Below, in pieces: positions 20,587-30,927 of a stretch of 64,000 bases of DNA. A model generated the notes under the pieces. That model ran no database searches, had not been told where the DNA came from, and saw only the letters and a program-made list of their open reading frames with translations. Source of the stretch: Terana coerulea. Taxonomy: Eukaryota; Basidiomycota; Agaricomycetes; Polyporales; Phanerochaetaceae. The stretch is taken from contig JAKOGH010000880.1 in the NCBI GenBank assembly GCA_024811115.1, positions 62,001 through 126,000 on the forward strand, read 5' to 3'. The first letter of the stretch is position 1. Every line of letters begins with the position of its first letter. A program made the position numbers and the translations under genes.

Positions 20587-23260
20587 CTATCCCTGGACAT
20601 TCAAGCCGGCACGCGGGAGCCTGGGCTCGCCTTGGACGTACGGGTCGCCCGTCTCCCTGGCGCGCGAGGTCGTTGAGCCACGCGCCGTTGGGCTGCAGCT
20701 TGACGCCGCGGCTGGCGTACATGACGGCGAGGTACATCCACGCGACCGCGTTCCCGACGGTGTGCACCTCGTCCGAGACGTGCGTCTTGGCGTACTCGCA
20801 CATGCTGTCGTACAGGTCGTCGTCCGTGTAGAGGTCGAACATGTGCTTCGCGACCGCGTCGTTGTCGCCAGGCTCGCACAGGTAGCCGGACTTGCCCTGC
20901 TCGATCTGGAGCGGGATGCCGCCCGTGCGGCATGCGATGACGGGCTTGCCGGCGTGCACGGCCTCGGAGACCTTGACCTCGAAGCCTTCACGAGTCGACA
21001 GCTGGACGGCGAACTTGGCGTTAGCCATGAGGACGTTGAGGACTGAATACGACGAGTTAGTGAGATTATTACGTGCAGTATCGCAGTGGACATACGCTGG
21101 TCGCTGGGCGGGCACCTCATGGTGATGATGTCCTTCGCGTACTCGGAGTACTTCGTGTGGATGAGCGTCGATACCTGATCGTAAATGATGCTGGCATCGG
21201 GGTCGTCAACCGCGCCCCGTGGCCGCAAATGAGCAGCTGCGGGATCTCGTCGGGGGTGACCTTGCCCTCGAGGAGCTTGCGGAACTTGGCGTACGAGTCG
21301 ATGACGTTCGGAATACCCTTGGCCGGGTCGAAGCGCGCAATCTGGACAATGTACTCGCGTGCGGGCCAGCCGAGCTCGGTCATCTTCTCCTTCACGCACA
21401 GGTTGCGGAACTCGCCCATGTAGTACTGGGTGTCCCAGGGCGAGAGCTCCTTGTTCAGGCCATCGAGCCAGTCCGTGGAGGCACCGAGGAGGGCGAGCTT
21501 CTCGCGGGGCACGTCGCTGGGCACAAACTTGTTAACGGGGTGGGCGATGAACAGGTCGGAGTGTTGGATGTTGTTCCAGAGGTACTGCCAGACCTCCTCC
21601 TGCGGCGAGCCCTTCTGGTGCACGAGGTCGCTGCGGATCTCGATGTGCGACCGGTAGATGATAGGCAGCTCAGGTCGGACCTTCCTGATCAGCGGGATGA
21701 GACCCGGCATCTGCGGGTCGTCTAGCGTTCAGAGAATATGGGTTAGTGCAGTACTTAGCAGAAGATTGACCCAGGACGCTCACCGATGAATGCGATATCG
21801 CAACCGCCGGGCGCAAGAGGGCCACCCTCAGCAGTCCAGCGAAGACCGTTCTTCAGAATCCAGGCATCAAACTGCTCCTTCTGATCCTTGGTCAGGCGGA
21901 GACTGGGGTCTGCCACGCCTTGGAGGATGTTGTGGTTGTTTCTTCGTCGTCCGGAAGACCGAGGGTGAGGGGTTGGGTACATACCTACGCAATCAGGTTA
22001 GAAACGCGCTACACTTTCTCAGGGATGCGTGCCGGATTTTCATGGACCGCGCTGCATCGTGCGAGGGAATGCTCACCAGGCACAGTCGACGTCCAAGGCA
22101 TTGAAGAACCGGATGATCGCGTGACGCATCTGTCAATACATTGTATCGTAAGATACTGGAAGGTCCGGTAGGTGGACGCGGAAGCACTTACGAGAGCAAC
22201 ACCACCTAAACGCGTGGATCAGAAAAGAAAGGCGCGAGAGAAAGCGATCAATCCCCGCGCATTTGGAATATGCAAGGGGGCTTTACCCCGCACTCACCGC
22301 CTTGCGGGGTTGACGAGAAGAAGCCCATCTTGATCTTCTTCTCACGGAGCTCATCTGCAAGTTTGTTCACCGAGCTCCAGGTGCCCTTGCCGACGGACTT
22401 GCGGTAGACATCGAAGTCATCGATGAGGTGGATCTTGCCTCCAGCGTCCACAGCGACCTGGTTGCGGGGGCCGATAGTCAGGCGCGGGTTGTTGTTGGGT
22501 CCGAAATACATGATACATTTGCGGGCCGCGGAATCAGCCTGCTCGTCCACCGTGCGGGGGATCGGGAGCTTCGATCCAACTCCGGACGAGAGCTTCGAGC
22601 TATCCTCAAACTGTGTCGGGTCGACATAGACGGTGGGCGTTTCGGCACCAGAGGGGACGTATGAACCAGTCGTCGAGGAGATACGGTGCTTGATGTTCGG
22701 ACGCGTGATGGAGTCAGTGTGGAAGGGCTTGATGTTGAAGACGATGGGCACGATGTCCAGGTCGAGCCAGAGGCGCGTGCACAAGTTGGGAGCCTAGGCC
22801 AAGTACATCTGATGTCAGTGGAGTCCAGAACGACACACGTGCATCCCAACACACCTCTTTCAAGAGACTGAGGGTGACACCCGCCCCAAGGAACTTGCAC
22901 AAGTGCTCCTGCGAGAACTTACGGACAGCGTCCAGAACGTGCTGTTCGATGATCTCGGACTGGGCATCAGGCTCGGTCGGGTCGTAAGGGACAGTGGAGG
23001 AGGCGAAGTCGGTGTTGTAGACGGAATCGTGGATAGAGATGGAGACTTCAAAGCCCGTGTTGTTGTTGACGACCGCACCGGCGATACCAGCCCACATCGG
23101 CTACGGCGATGTCAATACAGGATCAAGCACCGCAGTCGCTTCGACTCACGGTGAGGTGCGCATAGCTCGTCACATTGGGCCTTTTGGCCGAGACGACGCT
23201 TGACAGCCTGCGACGGACGGCATCCGAGGGCTTGGAGGTGAACTGGTGAGGAGGAGACAT
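20587..23260 (-). CDS. Trehalose phosphorylase (retaining, GT4 family)
   Basis: Cytosolic enzyme that converts alpha,alpha-trehalose and phosphate to glucose and alpha-glucose 1-phosphate. It is the mushroom-type enzyme of trehalose mobilisation. The start MSPPHQFTSKPSDAVRRRLS (ATG 23258-23260) matches the family N-terminus. Diagnostic blocks in order are AGAVVNNNTGFEVSISIHDS, TRLWLDLDIVPIVFNIKPFH, RKCIMYFGPNNNPRL, ADELREKKIKMGFFSSTPQG and RHAIIRFFNALDVDCAW. They are followed by LRWTAEGGPLAPGGCDIAF, MPGLIPLIRKVRPELPIIYR, SHIEIRSDLVHQKGSPQEEV, ARFDPAKGIPNVIDSYAKF and LLICGHGA. The GT4 acceptor/donor motif STREGFEVKVSEAVHAGKPV carries the E-x7-E pattern. It ends GEPRLPRAGLNVQG. Three indels break the frame: an extra A in a short run near 21936-21940, a GC duplication near 21222-21227 and an extra base near 20652-20658. 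The promoter has a TATA box. Confidence 0.93.
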
Positions 23261-23309
23261 CGTTGGGAGATGATGTCGGGAGGAGAGTTGTGGGTTTGGT
23301 GAGATAAGG

Positions 23310-23317
23310 TTTATATA
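23310..23317 (-). promoter_or_regulatory. TATA box of trehalose phosphorylase
   Basis: On the minus strand it reads TATATAAA, about 50 bp before the start codon, followed by a pyrimidine-rich leader. This is typical of a strongly expressed fungal gene. Confidence 0.6.
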
Positions 23318-25392
23318 GGGCCTGAGCGTCCTCGCAGGGCGTGACCAGAAGAGGGAAGAGGGGAACTGAAAAAATCGAGGCCTGGTCGCGTGTAGGCCGT
23401 GTGTTGAGCAGCGTGCGAGACTGAGATGATTGAGAAGGCCCTGCTCGAGCATTCTCCACCCTAATTAGCTTGGCTATGGGCGCTTAATCGACGAGGACAT
23501 AGGTCACACCACGTGAATTGTTTTCGGTGGAAAGCGCCACCATGCCCACTCCCGGGCCCGCCCATTTTATCTCTCGGCCGTCGCGTCGAGAACGGTCGCG
23601 GTGAACCCCTCCAATGCTAGGCCCTCGCTGTGCCCGGGGTGCCATGTTTTGCAGCGGCATCTCCGCACGTTATCGGAGGTAGTCGCTGCAGAACGCTCGC
23701 AGCGGCGGAAGGGGTCAAGTCAGGGCCAGAAAGCAGTCAGAAGGCCCGTCTTCTCCAGGGCATCTGATGAGCGGAGAATGCTTTGGAGCGCGTGTATCTT
23801 TGGAACAGCTACTAAATTCTGCTTTCTGCGCCAGGGGGAACCGTGAGTCTGACCTCTTCGGCATTGCAGGCCCAAGCGGCGGTACGAAAGTCGGCATTTC
23901 CACGGTTTCTATTGGGATGTGCCCGCCTTCTTGCGGTGATCAAAACTTCGCCGTGGGTAGCAGCCGTGACGTCGTGCATATTCTCTTGTATCGTCTTCGG
24001 GGGAGTCATACCAGTGTACGTATTGTTGTTGCCGTGCAACGTCTTCTGGAAAGCGTTACGACACGATGAGTGTTCACGGAATCCGCGTGTCGAAGTAAGG
24101 AGGCGATTAGCTTGAGCACCATTTATTCTAGGAAGACATGTCAATACACTTGGATGAGATCCACATTTGGCAAAAGCCTGGAAAAGAACAACGTACCTCA
24201 CTGAACCAAGACACATACCAGCCCATGATGTTGACGATCACTTCCGCGGAGATTCGTCTGCCATCTCCTATTTCAATTGGCGTATTTACGAGAGACGGCA
24301 TAGAAAACATGTTCTCCTCGAGGCATACCCTATTACGTTATGAGATGATAGGCATTTAGAGCGGGGTCCCACGGTGTAGACGAGTAGTTTTTAAGCTCAC
24401 TCGGCTTGGATAGAAGCGAACCATGCCACTCTAGCGCAGGCAAATCTTCCTACGGATAGGCGGCCTGACGGAGTCCATAGAGGAGAAAGTTCTCTTTCAA
24501 GGGAGAATCTGAGCTTCCATGTCTAGGTTCTGCGTTGCCGGTTTGGCGGAGGTGTGCGGCATATCAACTGTAAGGTGTCATTTGGACTGGTAACAGCACA
24601 TGTAATTGCTCGATGCGTACCTTGGACAACCACCTTTCTGCTTCAGCTGTAATTTTCATACATCGGGTTACAACAAATATACTAGTCCTGCGGCTCCATA
24701 TCAAAGTGGGTGTCATGATAGCGGAAGCGCATATACCCAGCCTTCATGGGTACACTTGGTTTTCATGTGCTGCCTCGCACTGAAGAATAATGACAGGAAT
24801 TGTGTAGAAGCATAGCATGCGAGATGCACGCCGGTAGAATGGCACGAGGCGACGCGAGGACGACGGGAATGAGGATGGCGGCGGTGGTGGTAGTAGTCGA
24901 TAACAAGCATCGGGATCTTCCGCGCGGACTTCGACTGGGGAAAATACTACAAACCTGCCCTACTTGAGGTAAGCTTGATCTAATGAACTGTGCAGGGGCT
25001 TTGCGTCCAGAACGCAGAACAGAAAATCGTGACTTCTCTGAGGAGCAGGTACATCGTGACGGGGGGAAGCACAGTTTGAGTCGCGTCCAAATCGGCGCTT
25101 GACGCGACGTGCACGTTACGGTCACAGTAGTGACAGTCACGCTACTGACGTTCAACTCGTCGCTCGACCTCCAAATTGACCAACGACCTCTGCTGGTCAT
25201 CTTTACTGGTTTCGCCGCTATCACCACCGTCGTTCGCGCTTGGCCATTTAGATCCTTACCGGCTGCGTGTAGAGGCCAGCGAAACAGCGTCCCTGCCTCT
25301 GGCATACGATTCTGCCGGCAGCTCGTGCTGTTCGTACCTTTCCCTCTCCCCCTTACAACTCTTCATCCTTTCCCACCGCAGACTTGCTCTGA
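23318..25392. other. Long divergent intergenic region
   Basis: About 2.1 kb between trehalose phosphorylase (-) and the Brf-like gene (+). Short ORFs at about 23601-24115 and 24138-24359 have no recognisable domain or convincing splice pattern. Around 25112-25149 there is a small imperfect palindromic stretch (GGTCACAGTAGTGACAGTCA). No RNA gene or transposon ends were found. Confidence 0.4.
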
Positions 25393-27458
25393 ATGAGCCA
25401 AGAGAAATGTGTAGCATGCGGCGAACCTACAGTCTTCGAGGAAGAACTCGGCTCCGCCATCTGCACGAGTTGCGGCACGCTCTCAAATGCTTCCCAGAAC
25501 ATCCTTGCTTCTCACCTCGAGCACGTCGACACCTCCGGGTATCAGTCGAACTTGTATGGCCACGTAACGCAGTCGAGTACTCTGAAAGGTAGAAATGGCT
25601 GGGCTCTTGCAGGGCAGGGCAAAGATGCCAGGGATAGAAGGAACACCGTACGTAGTGGTTGGTTTACTCATCAGTTGTACTGATGTGGATTATAGATTGC
25701 CATGCATGATTTTATACGTACCATATCCGGAAGGCTGTCCTGTGCCAGCTCGGCAATTCGTGCTCAAGGGGTGTTTGACCAAGCAATGTCCAAGGGCACT
25801 TTCAGATGGGGACGAAAAGCGAAGCTTATTGCCGGGGCATCACTTGGTATCGCATTTCGTGAGGCACGCAGGAGCGACTCGCTTAGAGATATTGCAGTAA
25901 GTCACTTCCATTCATGTTAGAACACCGTCTAGACCTTTTGCCCCCGCCTGCTCTGTAGAATATGCGTTGACTTTTGTTCCGCATCTGTGTTAGTACCTCC
26001 TCGAAGAACCATTGACGTCCCTAACTCGAACCTTCACGGCTATCCTGAACCTGCTAGGACTCAAGCTCGACTCCGCGGATCCTGCACAGCATCTGCCTAC
26101 GTTGCAAACTCACCTCCTCTCCCTCATTCAAGGCGCTGGTTCCATTCCTCGCCAGCTTTTGAATGCCCTCAAACCTGTTGAATCCAAGCTGGTCGCTGCA
26201 CAGCAGACAGCCACATCGTTATCTACCCTCATATCCCGTGTTCCCGAGATAGCAAGCCTACCGACAGCACCGACAGCTTGTGCACTTCTCGTGTTGTCGT
26301 TAGAAGGCGAACTTGGTGCGTCGCTCCCTCAGGCTGGCGCACTCGCTCAAGCCCTCGGCACCCGTGTCGGTGCGAGCAAGGCTACCGTGATGCAGCGATA
26401 CAAAGTCGTCTACGACCTCATCGAAGAATATATACGGGACGTGCCCTGGCTTGACGCTCACGAGAAGAAAGGCAAGGGTCGATCCAAGGTTGCCAAACGT
26501 GTCGTGGTTGCCAGAGGCCTCAAAGATGTGGTGCAGTTTCAGGAAGAGATTTGGAGGAAGAAGCTGGAGGATGCGGAGAAGCCGATGGTCGAGCTTGAAC
26601 TGGACAGTAACGCTGGAGACGATGAAGATAGTACCGTGGACGGGTCGGAAGAAGGGTCGGTTGCGAGCGGTATGTCCACTGCCTCGACTCGAGTTCTTAC
26701 AGTCAGAGAAGACGACGCCCTTTCTGCTTCTTCACAGCCCATTGCCAAGAAACCACGCACGCGCAGGTCTGCACACGATCGCACGGTGGAACGTACCTCT
26801 CAGTTTATCCTGGATCCTCTCGCCGCTGGAAGATCAACCGGAGCGTCCTCTGCAGGTGGTCAGAGTGGCACAGAGCTGCTGCAACATTTTCTCACTATCG
26901 ATGAGTCCGCGTTGTCCCATGCCTTCATGCATCCTCCGACGCGGCTCCAGCTTCTAGCGACTGCGCGAGGCGAAGAAGACATTCGCGACGACGAACTGTT
27001 CGAAGAGGGCGAGCTTGACAATCTGCTTCGCACAGAGGGCGAGGTCAGCGTCTTGCGACAGACGCTGGGTTGGGAGATCTCTGATAGCCAGGGAGGACAA
27101 GCTCTCGCGGTTGGACGTCTCAAAGAAGAAGCGGAAGCGCGTTGACGATAATACGGGCGCGGAGGGCTTAGACGTTCAAACTAGTCCCGGCTCCCGAGCG
27201 AAACGCACCAAGCGAGTCGACATGGATGCGCTTGCGCGCTTACTGGACCCCTCGACGCACCTGGAGGACGTCGACGAGGACGGCGATTTTGCGAGCCTCG
27301 GTTTTGAGTTCGACGGCAAGGACGACTACGAGGAGGTTAATGAAGCGTACGCAACGTCTTTGCATGTTCAGGTCGGAGACGGAGAAGAGCTTGTGGAAGA
27401 GTGGCGGCCGCTGTCGCCAGGCGGAGCCGGGTTTGACGAAGATCGGTACGATGTCTGA
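25393..27458 (+). CDS. TFIIB-type zinc-ribbon / cyclin-fold factor (Brf-like)
   Basis: Probable general transcription factor of the TFIIB/Brf family, nuclear. The N-terminus has a zinc ribbon, CVACGEPTVFEEELGSAICT followed by SCG, with the C-x2-C...C-x2-C pattern at residues about 6-9 and 25-28. A cyclin-like repeat follows: AMHDFIRTISGRLSCASSAI, FDQAMSKGTFRWGRKAKLIA and GASLGIAFREARRSDSLRDI. A second helical block contains ATVMQRYKVVYDLIEEYIRD. The C-terminal half is acidic, with AKKPRTRRSAHDRT, then SKKKRKRVDD and a tail ending RPLSPGGAGFDEDRYDV. Which member it is (Brf1 for Pol III, a BRF2-like form, or a diverged TFIIB) cannot be decided here. The frame changes at about 27075-27100 (near GCCAGGGAGGACAAG) without a usable intron, probably a one-base error. 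Confidence 0.72.
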
Positions 27459-27912
27459 AGTTGGACTGCACGTGGGCTGGGGCTCCTTTGATTATAGCAT
27501 AAGGTGTTCGACGCAAGGTAGTGTCTACGTCTCAGTCTCGCCAGATGGCATACCGACCACGAGGGTGACGATTTCTCCTCGCAGCATGTGCCAGATACTT
27601 GCAGAACCTTGTTCCGCACTTGGAGGTTTTGGGGATTCTGGGAATATTGTAGTTGTAGTTTTGTATAATTGTTGTACATACCCTGTAATATCTGACGTTA
27701 TCGCACGTTTGAACTCGACAAAACAGTGAACCGTTGCTTTGTGTGCGCACCAACCACTGGCAATTGCGTCCGACGAAGATTGGGCGCTTTTCGCGATCAG
27801 CGTACTTTGCCTGCGCCCATATAAACCTTCAGCCACCCCGCGAGCTCATGTACGCCTCACATCCCACCACCAGAGCCAGAGGTGTCTGTTCTCGAAAAGC
27901 AAGCCAGATAAA
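27459..27912. other. Intergenic region
   Basis: About 450 bp between two same-strand genes. No gene or RNA was recognised; it should contain one terminator and one promoter. Confidence 0.4.
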
Positions 27913-28818
27913 ATGGACGTCGACATGAAGTCACCCTCGTTTCGTCAGGCTCCGGTCTGGTAAGGCGAAACGTCCGCGCTCGCCGCCTTCACCAAGTCCG
28001 TACGAACGACCGAATGTATGTAGCTTGGTGGCCACATGAATATAGTATATGAACTGACTGTCCGCTATGGCCTATTAGAAACGTGCTTCGATGGGTGGAC
28101 GGCCGGTGGCCTCTCTGCCATTCTCTGCGTCGACGCGAGCAGTGCAGCCGCCGCCACCCATATCCGACAGACAAGTCTCCGAGGACTGGGTTTCAAGGAC
28201 GCGGAGGCTGAGCATCGGCAGGATAGAAGATGCCGGCCACAGCCTAACATCCATTGCTGAGATGGAGTCTGCAGCTCAGGATGAAACTATGGTGCGTTCG
28301 CTGTCTGCGAGGCACTGCTCGAGGCCGATGATATCTACTACGCATTACTCGGCTGCAGCACCTGGACTACGACGAACCTATGAATATACCCGAAGCGCTA
28401 CCCTATGAAGGCCCTTATAATGCACGTATGCCGTTGCCCTACACGGTAGAACAGGACCGAATATCCTACCCCTCGTCGACATCGCTCTCACTCTCACCGT
28501 CGCCGTCGCCTGCTTTCAATACATCCACTTCGTCTCTGCAGTTCTCGCACTCCATCCCGTCAAGCTCCTCTCTGCAACCGTATCAGCTACCCATCGCGCA
28601 GGAATCCGCAAACTTCCCGTCTCCTGCGCTCACAGCATTCGCCACTCCGCCTCAGGGGTTTGTATCGCATTTGCCGGCGCACGCACAGGAACCACAGCCC
28701 TGGTGCGCCGCCCTCTGTATCTTCAGCCCAGAGGAAACAGCGCTTCACGATGGGGCCGCGCCACGACTGCGAAAAGTGCCGACTTCGTGTCCCCGGACAT
28801 TGGATGCATTTTGATTGA
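27913..28818 (+). CDS. Hypothetical protein with C-terminal CEKC...GHWMHF motif
   Basis: No known enzymatic domain. The N-terminus MDVDMKSPSFRQAP is followed by a basic, proline-rich KAKRPRSPPSPSPYERPN segment that looks like a nuclear localisation signal. Then comes RASMGGRPVASLPFS, an acidic/aliphatic middle (SEDWVSRTRRLSIGRIEDAG) and a Ser/Pro-rich linker. The protein ends in the compact motif MGPRHDCEKCRLRVPGHWMH, plus FD, with two Cys and two His that could bind zinc. I recall similar short C-terminal motifs in hypothetical proteins of other mushrooms, but no function is known to me. Exons run through introns at about 28018-28079 and 28291-28347. Two one-base faults are needed for a single frame: an extra base at about 27956-27960 (CTCCGGTCTGGTAAGG) and one at about 28699-28703 (CAGCCCTGGTGCG). 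Confidence 0.6.
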
Positions 28819-29479
28819 TACGAAATCTCTTGGTTGGCTGCGTTATAATTGTTGCACGCGAATTGTCCTTTGTATCGTAACTCGCTCTCGCCAATGTTTA
28901 TGTCTACTCTCAAGCTGGACATGTCTCGTGCCTCACAACTCCACAAATATTGCTACTGTCCTGCTTGTCGCGTGTACTACCCCGCTATGTTCGGGATTAA
29001 ATTGTAGCAATCATGTCACTATAGCTACCTCTCGCCTCGACCTCAGATTCTGCGTGAGGGCCTTTCAAGTTCACACCAAGCTTGCCCACGAGAGCCGTCA
29101 GTATGCCATATAACAAGCTCTGTTTGCAGTGGGCTACGCGCTGGGGCAATTCTGTCGTCCACTCTCGCGTTCGCTCATATCTCTATCACGTTATCTTCAC
29201 GGTTCACTGCATCACTGGTGGGCAATACAATCCGCATAACCTACGCTACAGGATCTAGTGATATCCTCCCAATGTCACCTGCAGGACGACGACCTCCGCT
29301 CTCGTGTCCGGTGTTGGAAGTGGTAGGTGGAAGATCGTCAACATCGGAAGCGGTGGGTTAACGATAAGTCGAGCTGCTGTCGAGACTGAGCTGACGATGC
29401 TGTTGTTGTGGGGACGACTGTGGCGCCAGGTTCCTCCCGCCGCTCACCTTGAGGCTTATTAACAAGGGGCACGGAGCAT
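28819..29479. other. Intergenic region
   Basis: About 660 bp between convergent genes. Only short unsupported frames; no repeat or RNA was recognised. Confidence 0.4.
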
Positions 29480-30095
29480 TCAACTCTCTGGGTCTTCAAT
29501 ATCTGCAAGATGGTCGACCGGCTGGGGTGAAGGCGTAGGGGGTTGTGATGGTGCACTGTATCCGCCTTGTACTGTCGCGGAAGCGGGAGGCCATGCGCAG
29601 GTTCGACGGGAACGATGAGGCGAGGAGCTCCTGCCGAGTCGCCCGCCCGGTCGTTGAGGGAGCGCGGTCACGGAACAGATTGCAAGCTCCACGTAGTCTG
29701 CTTCTGAGACCGCAGAGCCAGCGGGCGAGGCGTGCTGGGAAAATACCGCCCCTCCTTGGCCAACGGGAGCCTGGGATCCTGAGGCACCTTCTTCAAATGC
29801 TACTCGGCACATGTGAGCAAGACTCTTGGAAAATTCGCAATATCTCACCTGGTTGCGGCAGCAGAATCATGGGATGTGTCCAGTGATGCCATGCATCCGA
29901 AATAGACTGCAAATCCGCTGGTAGGCCTTTGTCATGCTTATCCCAGTCACTGGCGCCAACAGTCCACCACGTATCTTCATCCTTTAACCGCGATAGCATG
30001 TCGTAGGACTGTCGTTGATGACGGTTCATTGCTAAGAGCTTCATGGATACTTCGACATTACAGTCGTCACACACGTATACCGCGTCTAAGCACAT
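29480..30095 (-). CDS. Small hypothetical protein
   Basis: A two-exon model (29849-30095 and 29480-29802, with a 46-nt GT-AG intron) gives 189 residues in frame. The first exon encodes MCLDAVYVCDDCNVEVSMKL, then SRLKDEDTWWTVGASDWDKH. The second is low in complexity and proline-rich, ending QPVDHLADIEDPES. The CDDC pair is suggestive of metal binding but no domain is recognised. The clean intron and continuous frame support a gene. The lack of a known family and the short length argue for caution. The start could be further upstream through another intron. Confidence 0.35.
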
Positions 30096-30927
30096 CAATT
30101 GTAAACCTTTCAGCAGTATCGCACATTATGCAAACACGAACCTTGGCATAAAATATATTTCCAGTATGGAAAGGTCAGAGACTTGATACACCGCGCGCAG
30201 GATAAGTTAGGAGCTGGAAGATATGTGGTAAGTTCATTGAATGAGCGGTCAAATTTGTCGTAGCATATAATCGGTCCTCATGGTTGTGAACGAAGAGAGA
30301 CCCGTTTTTGGCGACCGGGAGATACCGGCGCACGTGGCCACTCCGACGCCACAAAGCGCGAGCTCGTGTATACAAATAATGCATTTACTAGCACCCCTTT
30401 GTGGTCGTTGTGGATAAGGATTTAAATGGCGCACACATCCATGATACCTACTTGCGCACTCTGCGCTGAATTCTGAACTCGCACCTAGAGGTTGGTAGTC
30501 TAAGACTCAGAACCTTCAAGACTCGTGTCAAAATTCATTATAACTCATGCCGGAGACGACTTGGCAAAAAGCCCTGGTTTGAAATTTCTGTAATACGAGA
30601 CGACTTGGCAGGTCCGGAGAGGACGCTCAACAGAAATTGGAGCACTACACAAACTATGGAAGTGTCCATGAATCCTTTGTTTGTTTGTTTGTCTATTTTA
30701 TTCGTTTTTCTATGCTTTTCTGCCATGTCCGTATTTTTTGCGGTTATCCATCAAGTATCCAGTCATTTTGCGCTTCACGAGTAGGTTAAGTATGCTAAGT
30801 GAATTGCCAATTTCCGAATGTTTTGAATGACATTCGGACTTTCCCACGCTGCCTAGGCGCGTAATTGCTGCGTCCCTGGCAAGAGCTCGAGTATCTCACC
30901 TCCACCACCTTTCCGACGACAGCCAGC
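30096..30927. other. Divergent intergenic region
   Basis: About 830 bp between the small hypothetical gene (-) and SPF45 (+). It contains a short (TTTG)n run at about 30676-30691 and little else. Confidence 0.4.

Noticed and set aside
20360..21046. 228-codon plus-strand ORF opposite trehalose phosphorylase
   Set aside because: It is the complement of a strongly conserved coding exon; its composition is that of an antisense shadow.
21219..21725. 168-codon plus-strand ORF opposite trehalose phosphorylase
   Set aside because: Antisense shadow of the conserved GT4 coding sequence.
30676..30691. Short (TTTG)n run as a possible repeat array
   Set aside because: Only about four units; a trivial microsatellite with no spacer structure, so not a CRISPR or satellite.
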